DNA from: Deinococcus sp.
GTDB lineage: Bacteria; Deinococcota; Deinococci; Deinococcales; Deinococcaceae
Direction: 5' to 3'
DNA length: 30,778 nt
Assembly (NCBI GenBank): GCA_025351205.1
Contig: JANXWI010000199.1
Location: forward strand, 1 to 30,778
Position 1 is the stretch's first letter, and each line of letters starts with the position of its first letter. Below are positions 1 through 13,371 of this stretch, in pieces. Below the pieces are notes generated by a model. That model was given only the letters and a program-made list of their open reading frames with translations. It ran no database searches and had not been told where the DNA came from. Made by a program: the position numbers and the translations under genes.

Positions 1-50
1 CCCCTCTCCCCGCTGCTTCGCAGCGCCCCTCTCCCGCAAGGGGCGAGGGG
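1..50 (-). repeat. G-rich palindromic intergenic repeat (GAA-triloop family)
   Basis: Read on the minus strand this is CCCCTCGCCCC, then GGGAGAGGGG, a hairpin CGCTGC-GAA-GCAGCG, and GGGGAGAGGGG. The same layout recurs at 24854-24945 and 24946-25020, with the central stem sequence changed on both arms but the GCGAAGC core kept. It lies just upstream of nuoK, probably in the nuoJ-nuoK gap. The left end of the element may be cut by the window edge. Confidence 0.75.
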
Positions 51-70
51 AAACGCAAAGGAGCCGTTTA

Positions 71-369
71 ATGGTATCCACAGGCTCCTACCTCGCCCTC
101 TCCGGCATCCTCTTCGCCATCGGCATGTTCGGAGTTTTAACCCGCCGCACTGCCGTGATGGTGTTCCTGAGCGTCGAACTGATGCTCAACGCCGCCAACC
201 TGTCGCTCGTGGCCTTCGCCCGCGCCTGGGGTGACCTGACCGCCCAGACTGCCGTGTTCATCGTCATGACGCTGGCCGCCGCCGAGGTCGCCATCGGGCT
301 GGCCATCATCGTCGCCATCTTCCGCAAACGCGAGACCACCAATGTGGACGACCTCGCGGCGATGAAGGG

Positions 370-373
<4 letters not shown>
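71..373 (+). CDS. nuoK: NADH-quinone oxidoreductase subunit K
   Basis: A 100-residue membrane subunit of complex I, the family's normal length, with three hydrophobic segments (about residues 5-23, 28-49 and 60-86). It carries the two membrane-buried glutamates of the family, Glu36 (in SVELMLNA) and Glu72 (in AAAEVAIG), at the same numbers as in E. coli NuoK; these form part of the proton-translocation path. The ATG at 71 has a clear ribosome site, AAAGGAG at 57-63, 7 nt upstream. The stop TGA overlaps the nuoL ATG (ATGA at 370-373), so the two are translationally coupled. nuoJ and earlier genes should lie to the left of the window. Confidence 0.97.
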
Positions 374-2283
<1,910 letters not shown>

Positions 2284-2338
2284 GGGCCTGTGGAAAAAGA
2301 CCGAGCCATTGCTCTGTCGTTCGGACTGGGGGCCATCA

Positions 2339-3756
<1,418 letters not shown>

Positions 3757-3757
<1 letters not shown>

Positions 3758-3878
3758 TGCCTCTGAAGAAGGGCTTGTCCACTCCATGCCCAGGGAAGGG
3801 CACCCTGGTCATTCCGATCCCAAGCCCTTCTCTGCTCAGCCTACTCGCTTCGCTCGGCCATAAAAATGGAGCATTTTT

Positions 3879-3882
<4 letters not shown>
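3757..3882 (+). CDS. small translationally coupled ORF between nuoM and nuoN (hypothetical)
   Basis: A 41-codon open frame fills the nuoM-nuoN gap. Its ATG overlaps the nuoM stop (TAATG). A strong Shine-Dalgarno sequence, GGGAGGTGG at 3741-3749, lies 7 nt upstream. Its TGA overlaps the nuoN ATG (ATGA at 3879-3882). The peptide starts MPLKKGLSTP and is rich in Pro, Ser, Leu and Gly, with no recognisable domain. Most of it is encoded by palindromic DNA (3767-3831 and 3862-3880), so it may simply be an inserted repeat that keeps an open frame and hands ribosomes on to nuoN. Whether the peptide itself does anything is unknown. It could also mark the displaced original start of nuoN. Confidence 0.5.
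3767..3831. repeat. long inverted repeat inserted in the nuoM-nuoN junction
   Basis: Perfect 11-bp arms AGAAGGGCTTG (3767-3777) and CAAGCCCTTCT (3821-3831) enclose an inner inverted pair CCAGGG / CCCTGG. The whole forms a cruciform-capable or RNA hairpin element of about 65 bp. It lies inside the nuo operon, where neighbouring junctions overlap or are short, so it looks like an inserted repeat. A GCTTCGC core at 3848-3854 follows it. Confidence 0.7.
3862..3880 (+). promoter_or_regulatory. hairpin at the nuoN ribosome-binding site and start codon
   Basis: The arms ATAAAAATG (3860-3868) and CATTTTTAT (3872-3880) are perfectly complementary around a GAG loop. The loop plus the last stem base make the GGAG Shine-Dalgarno sequence (3868-3871), and the 3' arm contains the A and T of the nuoN ATG (3879-3881). 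A folded mRNA would therefore bury the nuoN start, and ribosomes translating the upstream small ORF would melt it. The sequence is AT-rich against a GC-rich background. The regulatory role is inferred. Confidence 0.5.
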
Positions 3883-5333
<1,451 letters not shown>

Positions 5334-5351
5334 AGAAAACTGGTAAGGAAC

Positions 5352-5378
5352 AAGGCCCCGCCGAGATGGTGGGGCCTT
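5352..5378. terminator. hairpin terminator after nuoN, likely bidirectional
   Basis: AAGGCCCCGCC (5352-5362) pairs with GGTGGGGCCTT (5368-5378) around a short loop, with one G-T wobble, and is followed by TCTTCT. On the opposite strand it sits 25 nt past the stop of the convergent CHASE2-GGDEF gene, where the flank reads TTCCTTACC, so it may stop both transcripts. Confidence 0.8.
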
Positions 5379-5403
5379 CTTCTGCTGTGTGCTACGCGGG
5401 CTG

Positions 5404-6960
5404 CTACCCCGCCGTTTCGCCCTGATACTTGTTGCGGTAGCGCATGCGCGAGGCCCGCTCGATCAGTTCTGTGGGGGTGTGAATGTCTGGACCGGTCATC
5501 GAGTGTCCGGTGCTGGCCCGCACACTGCCGTCCGGGCCGCTGATCTCGGCCAGCGCCGCCTGCATGCGGGCAGCGAAGCGGGCGAGTTCCTGGGGGTCGC
5601 TTCCATCGACCAGCAGCACGAACTCGTCGGCCCCCCACCTGAACACCACGTCGGCCCGGCGTTTGTTGCCCTTCAGGGTCCCGGCCAGGTGTTGCAGCAG
5701 CGCGTCTCCGGCCTGTATGCCCAGGCGGTCATTCACGTTGCGAAAACCCGCCAGATCGACCAGCAGCAGCCCGATGGGACGCTCGTTGCGCCCGGCCCAG
5801 CGGTGCTCGACGGCTCTGGTGAAGGCCAGGCGGTTGCCCAATCCCGTCAGCGGGTCCACCGTGCCCAGGTGGCGGAGCTGCCACCAGCGTTCGGCGGCCA
5901 CCAGCAGCAGCCCGGTCATGGCGCACAGCGACACGGTGGCCCCCGGAAACTGCACGTCGGCCAGCCACAGCGGCAGCGACAGCCCCACAGCCAGGGCGGC
6001 GATCACGAAGCCCCAGAAGCCGCGCAGCAGCACCGCCGACACTGCCGCCAGCACGCCCAGCAGCAGCGTCCACCAGAGACCGAAGCGCACAAACGGCTCT
6101 GCCAGCAGCGACGACACCGTGCGGGCCTGCAAGATCACGCCGGGCACGGCCACGCGCGACACGTCGAGGTAGCCCGACCCCTGGCTGCCCGCAGCGGTCA
6201 GGCCGATGACCACCAGCTTGTCTTGCAGCTGCGAGTAGCGCACCGTGCCGTTCACGAGGTCACGGAACGACAGCGCCGGCAGCGCCCCCTGGTCGGGCTG
6301 CACGTACCGGATGGTCTGGGGCGTGGTCGAGAGCGGCGTGCCTGAAGACTGTGTGGCCTGGGGCTGGGCGCTCACCCCGGCGGCGCGGGCCAGCTGCTCG
6401 GCCAGGCTGGGAACGAGCTGGCCGTCCGGCAGCCGGTACCCGCGCTGAAACCGCCGCACCACGCCGTCCGGGTCGATGTTGAGCACCGACAGGCCGGTCA
6501 CCGCTCCGCGCCCGGTGCGCGGCCCCAGCCCCACGCCCTGCGGGTCTCCTGGGGTGCTCGCCAGGATCACGCCCTTGCGGCTGAGCAGCGGCCCCAGCGC
6601 CTCGTCTCCGCTGGCCCGCCCCTGGAACAGGATGTCGAGGGCCACCGCCCGCGCCCCGGCCTGATCCAGCGTCCTGAGGGCACGGGCATACAGGCTGCGG
6701 TCCCAGGTGTCGAGGCGGCCATAATCGCGCAGCGTCTCGTCGTCGATGCCGACCACCACCACCCTCGGGTCGGGTGCGGCGGGCAGGGAGCGGTTCAGGG
6801 CGTCCCAGAGAGCCTGGTTGAGCGGCGTGAGCAGCGAGAACAGCAGGGCCAGCAATGTTGCTGCCGCCAGCATCCAGCCGGTCAGGGTGGGCGGGAAGCG
6901 CTGCGGCGGCGTCCGGCCTGCCCGCCTACCGCCGGAGCCACGTTCAGGGGAGGAGCGCAT
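5404..6960 (-). CDS. CHASE2-domain diguanylate cyclase-like sensor (GGDEF)
   Basis: A 518-residue membrane sensor. An N-terminal helix (about residues 28-46) is followed by an extracytoplasmic CHASE2 domain (about 50-290; it includes VVVVGIDDETLRDYG and DILFQG), then three closely spaced helices, then a cytoplasmic GGDEF domain. GGDEF hallmarks are DPLTGLGNR, an RRAD inhibitory-site motif (RxxD) five residues before the signature, and the signature itself, which reads GADEF instead of GGDEF. CHASE2 proteins sense extracellular signals, and GGDEF enzymes make cyclic di-GMP from two GTP. The second-glycine change may weaken catalysis. I chose the ATG at 6960, which overlaps the end of the FecR gene by 17 nt; the frame stays open upstream to 7128, but those residues are FecR shadow. 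Overlap and domain pairing suggest the FecR protein is its functional partner. Confidence 0.9.
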   Translation of the reverse strand: MRSSPERGSGGRRAGRTPPQRFPPTLTGWMLAAATLLALLFSLLTPLNQALWDALNRSLPAAPDPRVVVVGIDDETLRDYGRLDTWDRSLYARALRTLDQAGARAVALDILFQGRASGDEALGPLLSRKGVILASTPGDPQGVGLGPRTGRGAVTGLSVLNIDPDGVVRRFQRGYRLPDGQLVPSLAEQLARAAGVSAQPQATQSSGTPLSTTPQTIRYVQPDQGALPALSFRDLVNGTVRYSQLQDKLVVIGLTAAGSQGSGYLDVSRVAVPGVILQARTVSSLLAEPFVRFGLWWTLLLGVLAAVSAVLLRGFWGFVIAALAVGLSLPLWLADVQFPGATVSLCAMTGLLLVAAERWWQLRHLGTVDPLTGLGNRLAFTRAVEHRWAGRNERPIGLLLVDLAGFRNVNDRLGIQAGDALLQHLAGTLKGNKRRADVVFRWGADEFVLLVDGSDPQELARFAARMQAALAEISGPDGSVRASTGHSMTGPDIHTPTELIERASRMRYRNKYQGETAG

Positions 6961-8641
6961 CGGTCCGGTTGCCCGCCTCGTCGGTGGCGCTGAGCGTGAG
7001 GGTCTTGAGCTGCTTGTCGTCTCCAGGAACCACAGGCAGCGTCCAGCTGAACGGCCCGCTGGCGTGTAGCGTGTAGACCTGCCCGCCAAGCTCGGCGCGC
7101 AGCAGCGGCAGCGCCGTGAAGTTGTCACTGACCGCGCCCGTGATGGTCAGGGTCGCGCCGTCCTGACTGATGCCCGACACGCTGAAAGCCGGGGGCGTGC
7201 GGTCGATGACCAGCGACTGGGTCAATTCCAGGGTCTGTTCCGGGCGTGCGGCGCGCACCACCAGCGGGTAACGGCCTTCCGGCAGGGCTTCTTGCAGCGC
7301 GAACGCCCCGCTCCCGGCGCTGACCTCGGCGTTTCGCCCGCCGAGGCTCACGCTGAGGCGCGCCCCGGGGTTGCTGGTCACGTTCAGGTTCAGGCCGCTG
7401 ACCTGGGTGAGCTGGGGCACCTCCAGCAGCGTTTTGCTGGCCCGCTCGGCGTCCAGGGCGATGTTGAAGATGTCGAGCGCGTCGGTGTTCAGGCCGCCCA
7501 GCCTGCCCGCCGTTTCACGCTGCGCACCCTGGGCAATGACCGCGTCGCCCTGCGAGGGCAGCGACACCGCGCCCTCGAAGACCTTGACCAGACCGCTCGC
7601 GTCCACCCTGAAGACCGTTCCGCGCACGGCGGTGGTCACGGTGGGCGTGCTCAGCTGATAGCCGCCCACGCCCTTCTGCACCACATTCCAGGCGCTGCCC
7701 GTCTCCAGTTGCAGCAGCACCTCGCGGCCCGCGCTTGTTTTCTCCACGCCGAGAACTTTCAGCTGGCTGTCGGCCTGGAGGCGCAGGTAGCCGCCACCCG
7801 AAAAGCCCAGTTCGGCCCAGGCGTCTGCCCCGGTTTTCAGGCGCGACCCGCTGGCGAGCACCTGACCGATCACGGCGCTGCGAAACTGCTGTGGCGTGGG
7901 GCCGCTCAGCACGCTGCCCCGGCTGGCCTGAAGCACCGCGTCGCCCTCGCCGACGAACTGTGACAGATACCAGGGGTCGCTCTCCTTGAACGGGGTGATT
8001 TTACCGCTGCGAAAGCTGTACTGCTGCCCGGCCTTGAGGGTAAACGCCCGCCCGCCCGGAGACAGCCGCAGCGTTCCGTTAATGACCGCCACGCGCTGCA
8101 CCGGGCCGCTGGCGTCGAGGCGCGTCTGCCCGGAGGCGTACAGATGGGTCCCGAAGGCGTACAGCTGGGCCGCGCCGCTGACATAAAAGCGCCCCGACTG
8201 CACGTCGGGCTGGTTGTTGTAGACCCGCATCAGCGAACTGCTGCCCAGCATGAGCTTGCCGTCGCCGGGACCGCTCAGCACCGCCCGCCCGGTTCCGGTT
8301 CGCAGCGCCGTGCTGACCTGTTGCCCCTTCCGGGCCAGCCCCCATACCGGCCCCTGGACCTCGACGCTGCCGCCGATCTGGCTCAGGCTCAGGGGCGGCG
8401 CCGGGGTGGCCGGGGCGGCCTGAACCGTGCTCAGTGCCAGAACCGTGCCCAGTGCCAGAACCGTGCCCAGTATCGGACCCATGCCCAGCGCCAATGCCGT
8501 TCCTGGCGTCAGCGAGGACGCCAGCAGCGCCTTCGGTACGGGGGGCAGAGCCTCCTTTGGCCGCAGACGCCCGATCTGGTTCAGAGCCGCCCCAGAGGGA
8601 ACTGGGCGGCGCGGGAGGTCTGAGGGAGCCTTCACATTCAC
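6944..8641 (-). CDS. secreted FecR-domain protein
   Basis: A 565-residue exported protein. A long N-terminal leader ends in a hydrophobic stretch (about residues 44-73, five near-identical hexapeptides such as LALGTV) with a plausible signal cleavage near residues 75-78. Next come two FecR-like beta-rich segments (around residues 85-190 and 225-350; the second has TPTVTTAVRGTVFRV). The C-terminus has Ig-like features, including DRTPPAFSVSG and SATDEAGNRTD. FecR-domain proteins act in the periplasm or envelope, classically in signal relay. Genes for them often neighbour CHASE2 cyclases, as here. The start is GTG at 8641: an in-frame TAA lies just upstream, and TAAGAT sits 6 nt before the GTG, the leaderless layout. 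A GTG at 8635 is an alternative. Confidence 0.85.
   Translation of the reverse strand: MNVKAPSDLPRRPVPSGAALNQIGRLRPKEALPPVPKALLASSLTPGTALALGMGPILGTVLALGTVLALSTVQAAPATPAPPLSLSQIGGSVEVQGPVWGLARKGQQVSTALRTGTGRAVLSGPGDGKLMLGSSSLMRVYNNQPDVQSGRFYVSGAAQLYAFGTHLYASGQTRLDASGPVQRVAVINGTLRLSPGGRAFTLKAGQQYSFRSGKITPFKESDPWYLSQFVGEGDAVLQASRGSVLSGPTPQQFRSAVIGQVLASGSRLKTGADAWAELGFSGGGYLRLQADSQLKVLGVEKTSAGREVLLQLETGSAWNVVQKGVGGYQLSTPTVTTAVRGTVFRVDASGLVKVFEGAVSLPSQGDAVIAQGAQRETAGRLGGLNTDALDIFNIALDAERASKTLLEVPQLTQVSGLNLNVTSNPGARLSVSLGGRNAEVSAGSGAFALQEALPEGRYPLVVRAARPEQTLELTQSLVIDRTPPAFSVSGISQDGATLTITGAVSDNFTALPLLRAELGGQVYTLHASGPFSWTLPVVPGDDKQLKTLTLSATDEAGNRTDALLP
8421..8510 (-). repeat. 18-bp tandem repeats inside the FecR signal peptide
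   Basis: Five consecutive 18-bp units (for example AGAACCGTGCCCAGTGCC at 8439-8456, nearly repeated at 8457-8474). Each encodes one hydrophobic hexapeptide of the signal-peptide core. The two central units are almost identical and the outer ones have diverged. The unit length keeps the reading frame whatever the copy number. Confidence 0.85.
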
Positions 8642-8647
8642 ATCTTC

Positions 8648-8653
8648 ATCTTA
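8648..8653 (-). promoter_or_regulatory. leaderless -10 box of the FecR gene
   Basis: On the minus strand TAAGAT is followed by 6 nt (GAAGAT) and the GTG start at 8641, so transcription would begin at or next to the start codon. No convincing Shine-Dalgarno sequence or -35 box is seen. Confidence 0.5.
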
Positions 8654-8660
8654 GGGTGGA

Positions 8661-8671
8661 TTTGTCACAAA
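8661..8671. promoter_or_regulatory. palindrome TTTGTCACAAA between divergent promoters
   Basis: Arms TTTGT and ACAAA flank one central base, midway between the divergent -10 boxes of fecR (8648-8653) and the ABC-F gene (8675-8680). Its position would let one bound protein control both genes. The binding protein is unknown. Confidence 0.35.
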
Positions 8672-8674
8672 ACG

Positions 8675-8680
8675 TATACT
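8675..8680 (+). promoter_or_regulatory. leaderless -10 box of the ABC-F gene
   Basis: TATACT ends 7 nt before the GTG start at 8688, and the intervening TCTCCTC cannot serve as a ribosome-binding site. The likely transcript starts at the GTG itself. Confidence 0.6.
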
Positions 8681-8687
8681 TCTCCTC

Positions 8688-10592
<1,905 letters not shown>

Positions 10593-10605
10593 CTGGCGGA
10601 CTCCA

Positions 10606-10649
10606 CCCCCCCCCAGCGCAACCACCACCAATCACGTCTGCCCCCCCCC
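10606..10649. repeat. two 9-bp poly-C tracts in the intergenic region
   Basis: Runs of nine C occur at 10606-10614 and 10641-10649, in the 175-bp gap between the ABC-F gene and the DUF4388 gene. The heptamer CCAATCA occurs both just before and at the end of the second tract. Homopolymer runs of this length can change by slipped-strand replication. The candidate -10 box of the downstream gene lies 35 nt further on. Confidence 0.75.
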
Positions 10650-10683
10650 AATCAGTGGATTCGGCCCGGCCCACCCGTGACTC

Positions 10684-10728
10684 TAGAATGTGTCCGTGGC
10701 GCTGACCCAGTTGGGAGAATACGGCTGA
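10684..10728 (+). promoter_or_regulatory. candidate -10 box followed by a leaderless 10-codon ORF
   Basis: TAGAAT (10684-10689) is followed by 6 nt and a GTG at 10696 that opens a 10-codon frame (MALTQLGEYG) ending with TGA at 10726-10728. The spacing matches the leaderless genes of this window. The DUF4388 gene, with its own good ribosome site at 10751-10758, starts 39 nt later. Either this is a short leader peptide, or the box is simply the promoter of a leadered transcript. Confidence 0.35.
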
Positions 10729-10767
10729 GAGAGCGCAGGCGGGGCAGGAGGGAGGTGACGAAGACGA

Positions 10768-11820
10768 ATGGTGGGCCGTGACCTGAACTCAGCGCAGAAG
10801 AGTGGGGGAGCAAGCCGCGCCGGAGAAACTCCTGTCGCCGGGTACGGCCTGGGCGGACCACCGCCGGGCGTGGAGAGGGCGGTGCTGATCGAGGGCGGCT
10901 TCACTCACGACGCCCTGCCCGACCTGTTCCGTTACCTGTGTACGCGCGGCGAGTCGCTGTGGTGGGAGCTGAGGACCCTGGCGGGCACGTTTGTGCTGGT
11001 GTTCGAGCGGGGCCTGCCCACCGACGTGATGTTCAGCCCGGCCCGGCCTGTGGGGGCGAAGGTGGGCCTCAAGGCGCTCCAGATCCTGTTTCGCCAGGAG
11101 GGCGGGCGCTTCACCGTCCACCGGGGCGCGCCCGTGCAGCAGCGGCGCAGCCTGACCCTCAGCGGTGAGCAGCTGCTGATCGAGATGGCGACCCTCGACG
11201 ACGAGGCGGTGGCCCCCGCCGTGCTGTCAGGGCGGACCATCGACGTGTCGGCGGAGCTGGCCCTGGTGGGCGATGTGGCCCCGCAGGACCACCGCACCGC
11301 CTTCCGCACAAAGGCTGCCGACGTGCCGCTGACTGACGTGCTGCAACTGTTCTCGGTCAGCCGACTGGCCTACTGGGTGCACCTGCTGGGCGAAGGGGAA
11401 CAGCCTGTGGGCCGCCTGCTGCTCAGCTCCAGCGAGGTGCGTCAGGCCGAATACGGCGCTCTGCGCGGGGGGGCGGCCTTCACGGCGCTGCTGGGGCATG
11501 CTGCGCCCTGCATCATCGATGTCAGCCCTCTGCGGGCGGCGGCTCCCGGCGAAGCTGTCGGCAGGCTCGACGCCCTGCTGATGCGCGAGCTGCTGTCGGG
11601 CCGGCTGAATGTCCAGACGGGCGGGCAGGTCGGCAGCACGCCGGAAAGCCTGCTGGGCAGCCTGGACGGGGCGCTGGCGCGGCTGGAAGACGGGGAGGCC
11701 AATCAGTCCGGTGGAGGCTTGCCGCCTCAAGGTCGTCCTGACACGGCCCCGGTGCCTGTCAGAGATGCCCGTCAAACTCCTGTGCTGAATCGCGTCAGGA
11801 GCTGGTTCAGGCGCGGCTGA
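10768..11820 (+). CDS. DUF4388 (PATAN-like) double-domain protein
   Basis: A 350-residue soluble protein of uncertain role. Two segments resemble the DUF4388/PATAN fold: about residues 42-120 (LPDLFRYLCTRGESLWWELR, then FVLVFERGLPTDVMFS) and about 183-255 (VPLTDVLQLFSVSRLAYWVH). The usual pattern is a helix that names a group, a short hairpin, then a buried basic or aromatic strand. DUF4388 domains occur in bacterial two-component and gliding/twitching regulators and are thought to mediate protein contacts. The tail (about 290-350) is low in order and ends very basic (RVRSWFRRG). The ATG at 10768 has GGAGGTGA at 10751-10758, 9 nt upstream. The next gene starts 2 nt after the stop, so the two form an operon. 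Confidence 0.7.
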   Translation: MVGRDLNSAQKSGGASRAGETPVAGYGLGGPPPGVERAVLIEGGFTHDALPDLFRYLCTRGESLWWELRTLAGTFVLVFERGLPTDVMFSPARPVGAKVGLKALQILFRQEGGRFTVHRGAPVQQRRSLTLSGEQLLIEMATLDDEAVAPAVLSGRTIDVSAELALVGDVAPQDHRTAFRTKAADVPLTDVLQLFSVSRLAYWVHLLGEGEQPVGRLLLSSSEVRQAEYGALRGGAAFTALLGHAAPCIIDVSPLRAAAPGEAVGRLDALLMRELLSGRLNVQTGGQVGSTPESLLGSLDGALARLEDGEANQSGGGLPPQGRPDTAPVPVRDARQTPVLNRVRSWFRRG

Positions 11821-11822
11821 GG

Positions 11823-12656
11823 GTGGATACACAGAGAAGCCGCCGCTTCGCCATCGGTTTCCGACTGGCCGACCTGGACGGGTTGCTCAGCACCTGGCCG
11901 GACCGCAAGCAACTGCTGGGCGGGCTGTTCTGGCTGTCGGACGGCGCGTACTGGCTTGAACTGGACGGCGAAATTGTGCCGCAGGCCCATCTGGACTGGG
12001 TGAACCTGTACCCGGAACACGGGCACCCTGCGGGAATCGAATATCAGGTGCTCAGGTTCTTTGCCGACCTCGGCGAGGCGCTGGGGCCGTGGCTCGACCC
12101 ATTGCCGCCCGAACTGGCGGGCGCCGTCTGCCGTGGAAGCTGGACGACGTGGCAGGCCGCCCTGCACGCCTTCCTTGAGGGCTTGCCGGAGGACTCGCCG
12201 CCTGAATCTCCAGACCTCTGGCAGCTGGGTCAGACCGCCGAACGCTGGTGGCGTGAGCGGCGACTCGACGCGGGGTATCTCAGGGCGGCCCCGGAGTTGA
12301 CCATTGTTTCAACCGACGCCGGACACCTGGAGGTGACCTGGGACACCCGGCAGAAGCGGCTGGGCGGCGTGCTGGTGATGGTCCAGAGTCACGGCCAGCT
12401 CAGCCTGCCGCGCCACGAGTTCATGAGGGCCATCGTCGAGTTCCGCGAACGGCTGGCTGCTGATCTGACGGCGAGGATTCAGGACATTCAGACGCGCGGT
12501 CTGATTGACGTGCAGCAGGCCGCGAAGCTCCAACTTCAGCTCGGGACGTGGCTGGGCGATTTCGACGCGGGGCTGAACCGTACGCCGGACGCAAACTGGC
12601 TGGAAATCACAGACGCCATCAGAGCGCTCGAACCGTTGATCGGCCCGCTGCTTTAA
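11823..12656 (+). CDS. DUF5984-like protein of unknown function
   Basis: A 277-residue soluble protein. The N-terminal FRLADLDGL region, FWLSDGAYWLEL, and the central segment with WWRERRLDAGYLRAAPELTI followed by LEVTWDT look like the DUF5984 family, whose function is unknown. The assignment is from memory of the family pattern. It starts at GTG 11823, two bases after the stop of the DUF4388 gene, so it is almost certainly co-transcribed and coupled. It ends 4 nt from the stop of the convergent DUF2268-like gene with no terminator hairpin between them. Confidence 0.6.
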   Translation: MDTQRSRRFAIGFRLADLDGLLSTWPDRKQLLGGLFWLSDGAYWLELDGEIVPQAHLDWVNLYPEHGHPAGIEYQVLRFFADLGEALGPWLDPLPPELAGAVCRGSWTTWQAALHAFLEGLPEDSPPESPDLWQLGQTAERWWRERRLDAGYLRAAPELTIVSTDAGHLEVTWDTRQKRLGGVLVMVQSHGQLSLPRHEFMRAIVEFRERLAADLTARIQDIQTRGLIDVQQAAKLQLQLGTWLGDFDAGLNRTPDANWLEITDAIRALEPLIGPLL

Positions 12657-12660
12657 CAGG

Positions 12661-13371
12661 CTATTCGAACAGTTCACGCGCCGACAGCTGCGTCCAATCC
12701 GTCACCGGCATGGTTGGAAGCTTCGCCAGTGCCTCTTTCACCCACGCTGTTCCCAGACGATAAACCCACCAGGGCGGCGCGTCCCTGGGCCGAAATGGTT
12801 CGCCACTCAAAACGGCCTGCCGAACCCGGTGTTCAAACGCAGGATCGTCTATGGGCAGCGTCCAGGGGGCCACCCAGCCGTCCGTCATCCGCCGGGCAAA
12901 GACGCAGGCCCGCCCCTCGAAGGCCAGCCACTCGTCGAGCGGCAGGTCTGCGCTGTGGTCAAAGTCCGGGCACAGGGCCACCCAGGCGGCGTGGTGGTAC
13001 TCGTGCGCTGCGGCGTCGGCCAGTGCCCGCTGCCAGCCGTCCTCCAGCGCGACGCGCAGGGCGATCATGTTTGCGCCAGGAGTGACACCGGAAACCCCGT
13101 ACATCTGCTCGCGGGCGAAGTGGGAGAGGGCGTCGCTGTTACCCTGGGGAAGCAGCACCACATCCAGACTGCCGGGGCAGGGGAGAACAGCTTGACATCG
13201 CTCCAGAACCGGGCGAACGATGCCCAGGATATCTGCTTCTTGCGGCGTTGCTCCATACGTTTCAGGAACAAACTGTTCCGCGAATCTGGCCCAGCACTGA
13301 CCCTCCAGCAGGGTTGCAAACTGCTCCTGTGCGGCAGCTGGTGACAGGCCGAGCAGCGAAACCAGTCTCAA
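12661..13371 (-). CDS. DUF2268-like putative Zn metallopeptidase
   Basis: A 236-residue protein with an HEYHH zinc-binding motif (His123, Glu124, His127, the HExxH form) and a later ADLPLDEWLAFEGRACVFA segment in which Glu could be the third ligand. The pattern matches the DUF2268 predicted metallopeptidase family. There is no signal peptide or membrane helix. The start is chosen as TTG at 13371, which overlaps the recJ stop (ATTGA) and has the G-rich GGGGGTGG just upstream; the residues before it in this frame are recJ shadow. It is the last gene of the minus-strand cluster and is coupled to recJ. Substrate unknown. Confidence 0.7.
   Translation of the reverse strand: MRLVSLLGLSPAAAQEQFATLLEGQCWARFAEQFVPETYGATPQEADILGIVRPVLERCQAVLPCPGSLDVVLLPQGNSDALSHFAREQMYGVSGVTPGANMIALRVALEDGWQRALADAAAHEYHHAAWVALCPDFDHSADLPLDEWLAFEGRACVFARRMTDGWVAPWTLPIDDPAFEHRVRQAVLSGEPFRPRDAPPWWVYRLGTAWVKEALAKLPTMPVTDWTQLSARELFE

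Noticed and set aside
5389..6345. Plus-strand 318-codon frame within the CHASE2-GGDEF gene
   Set aside because: Antisense, Gln/His/Arg-rich, no motif or ribosome site.
8421..8510. CRISPR array
   Set aside because: The 18-bp units are contiguous and coding, with no spacers and no cas genes.
8661..8671. Radiation-response (RDRM-type) operator near fecR
   Set aside because: The palindrome lacks the TTATGTCAT-type core and is only 11 bp.
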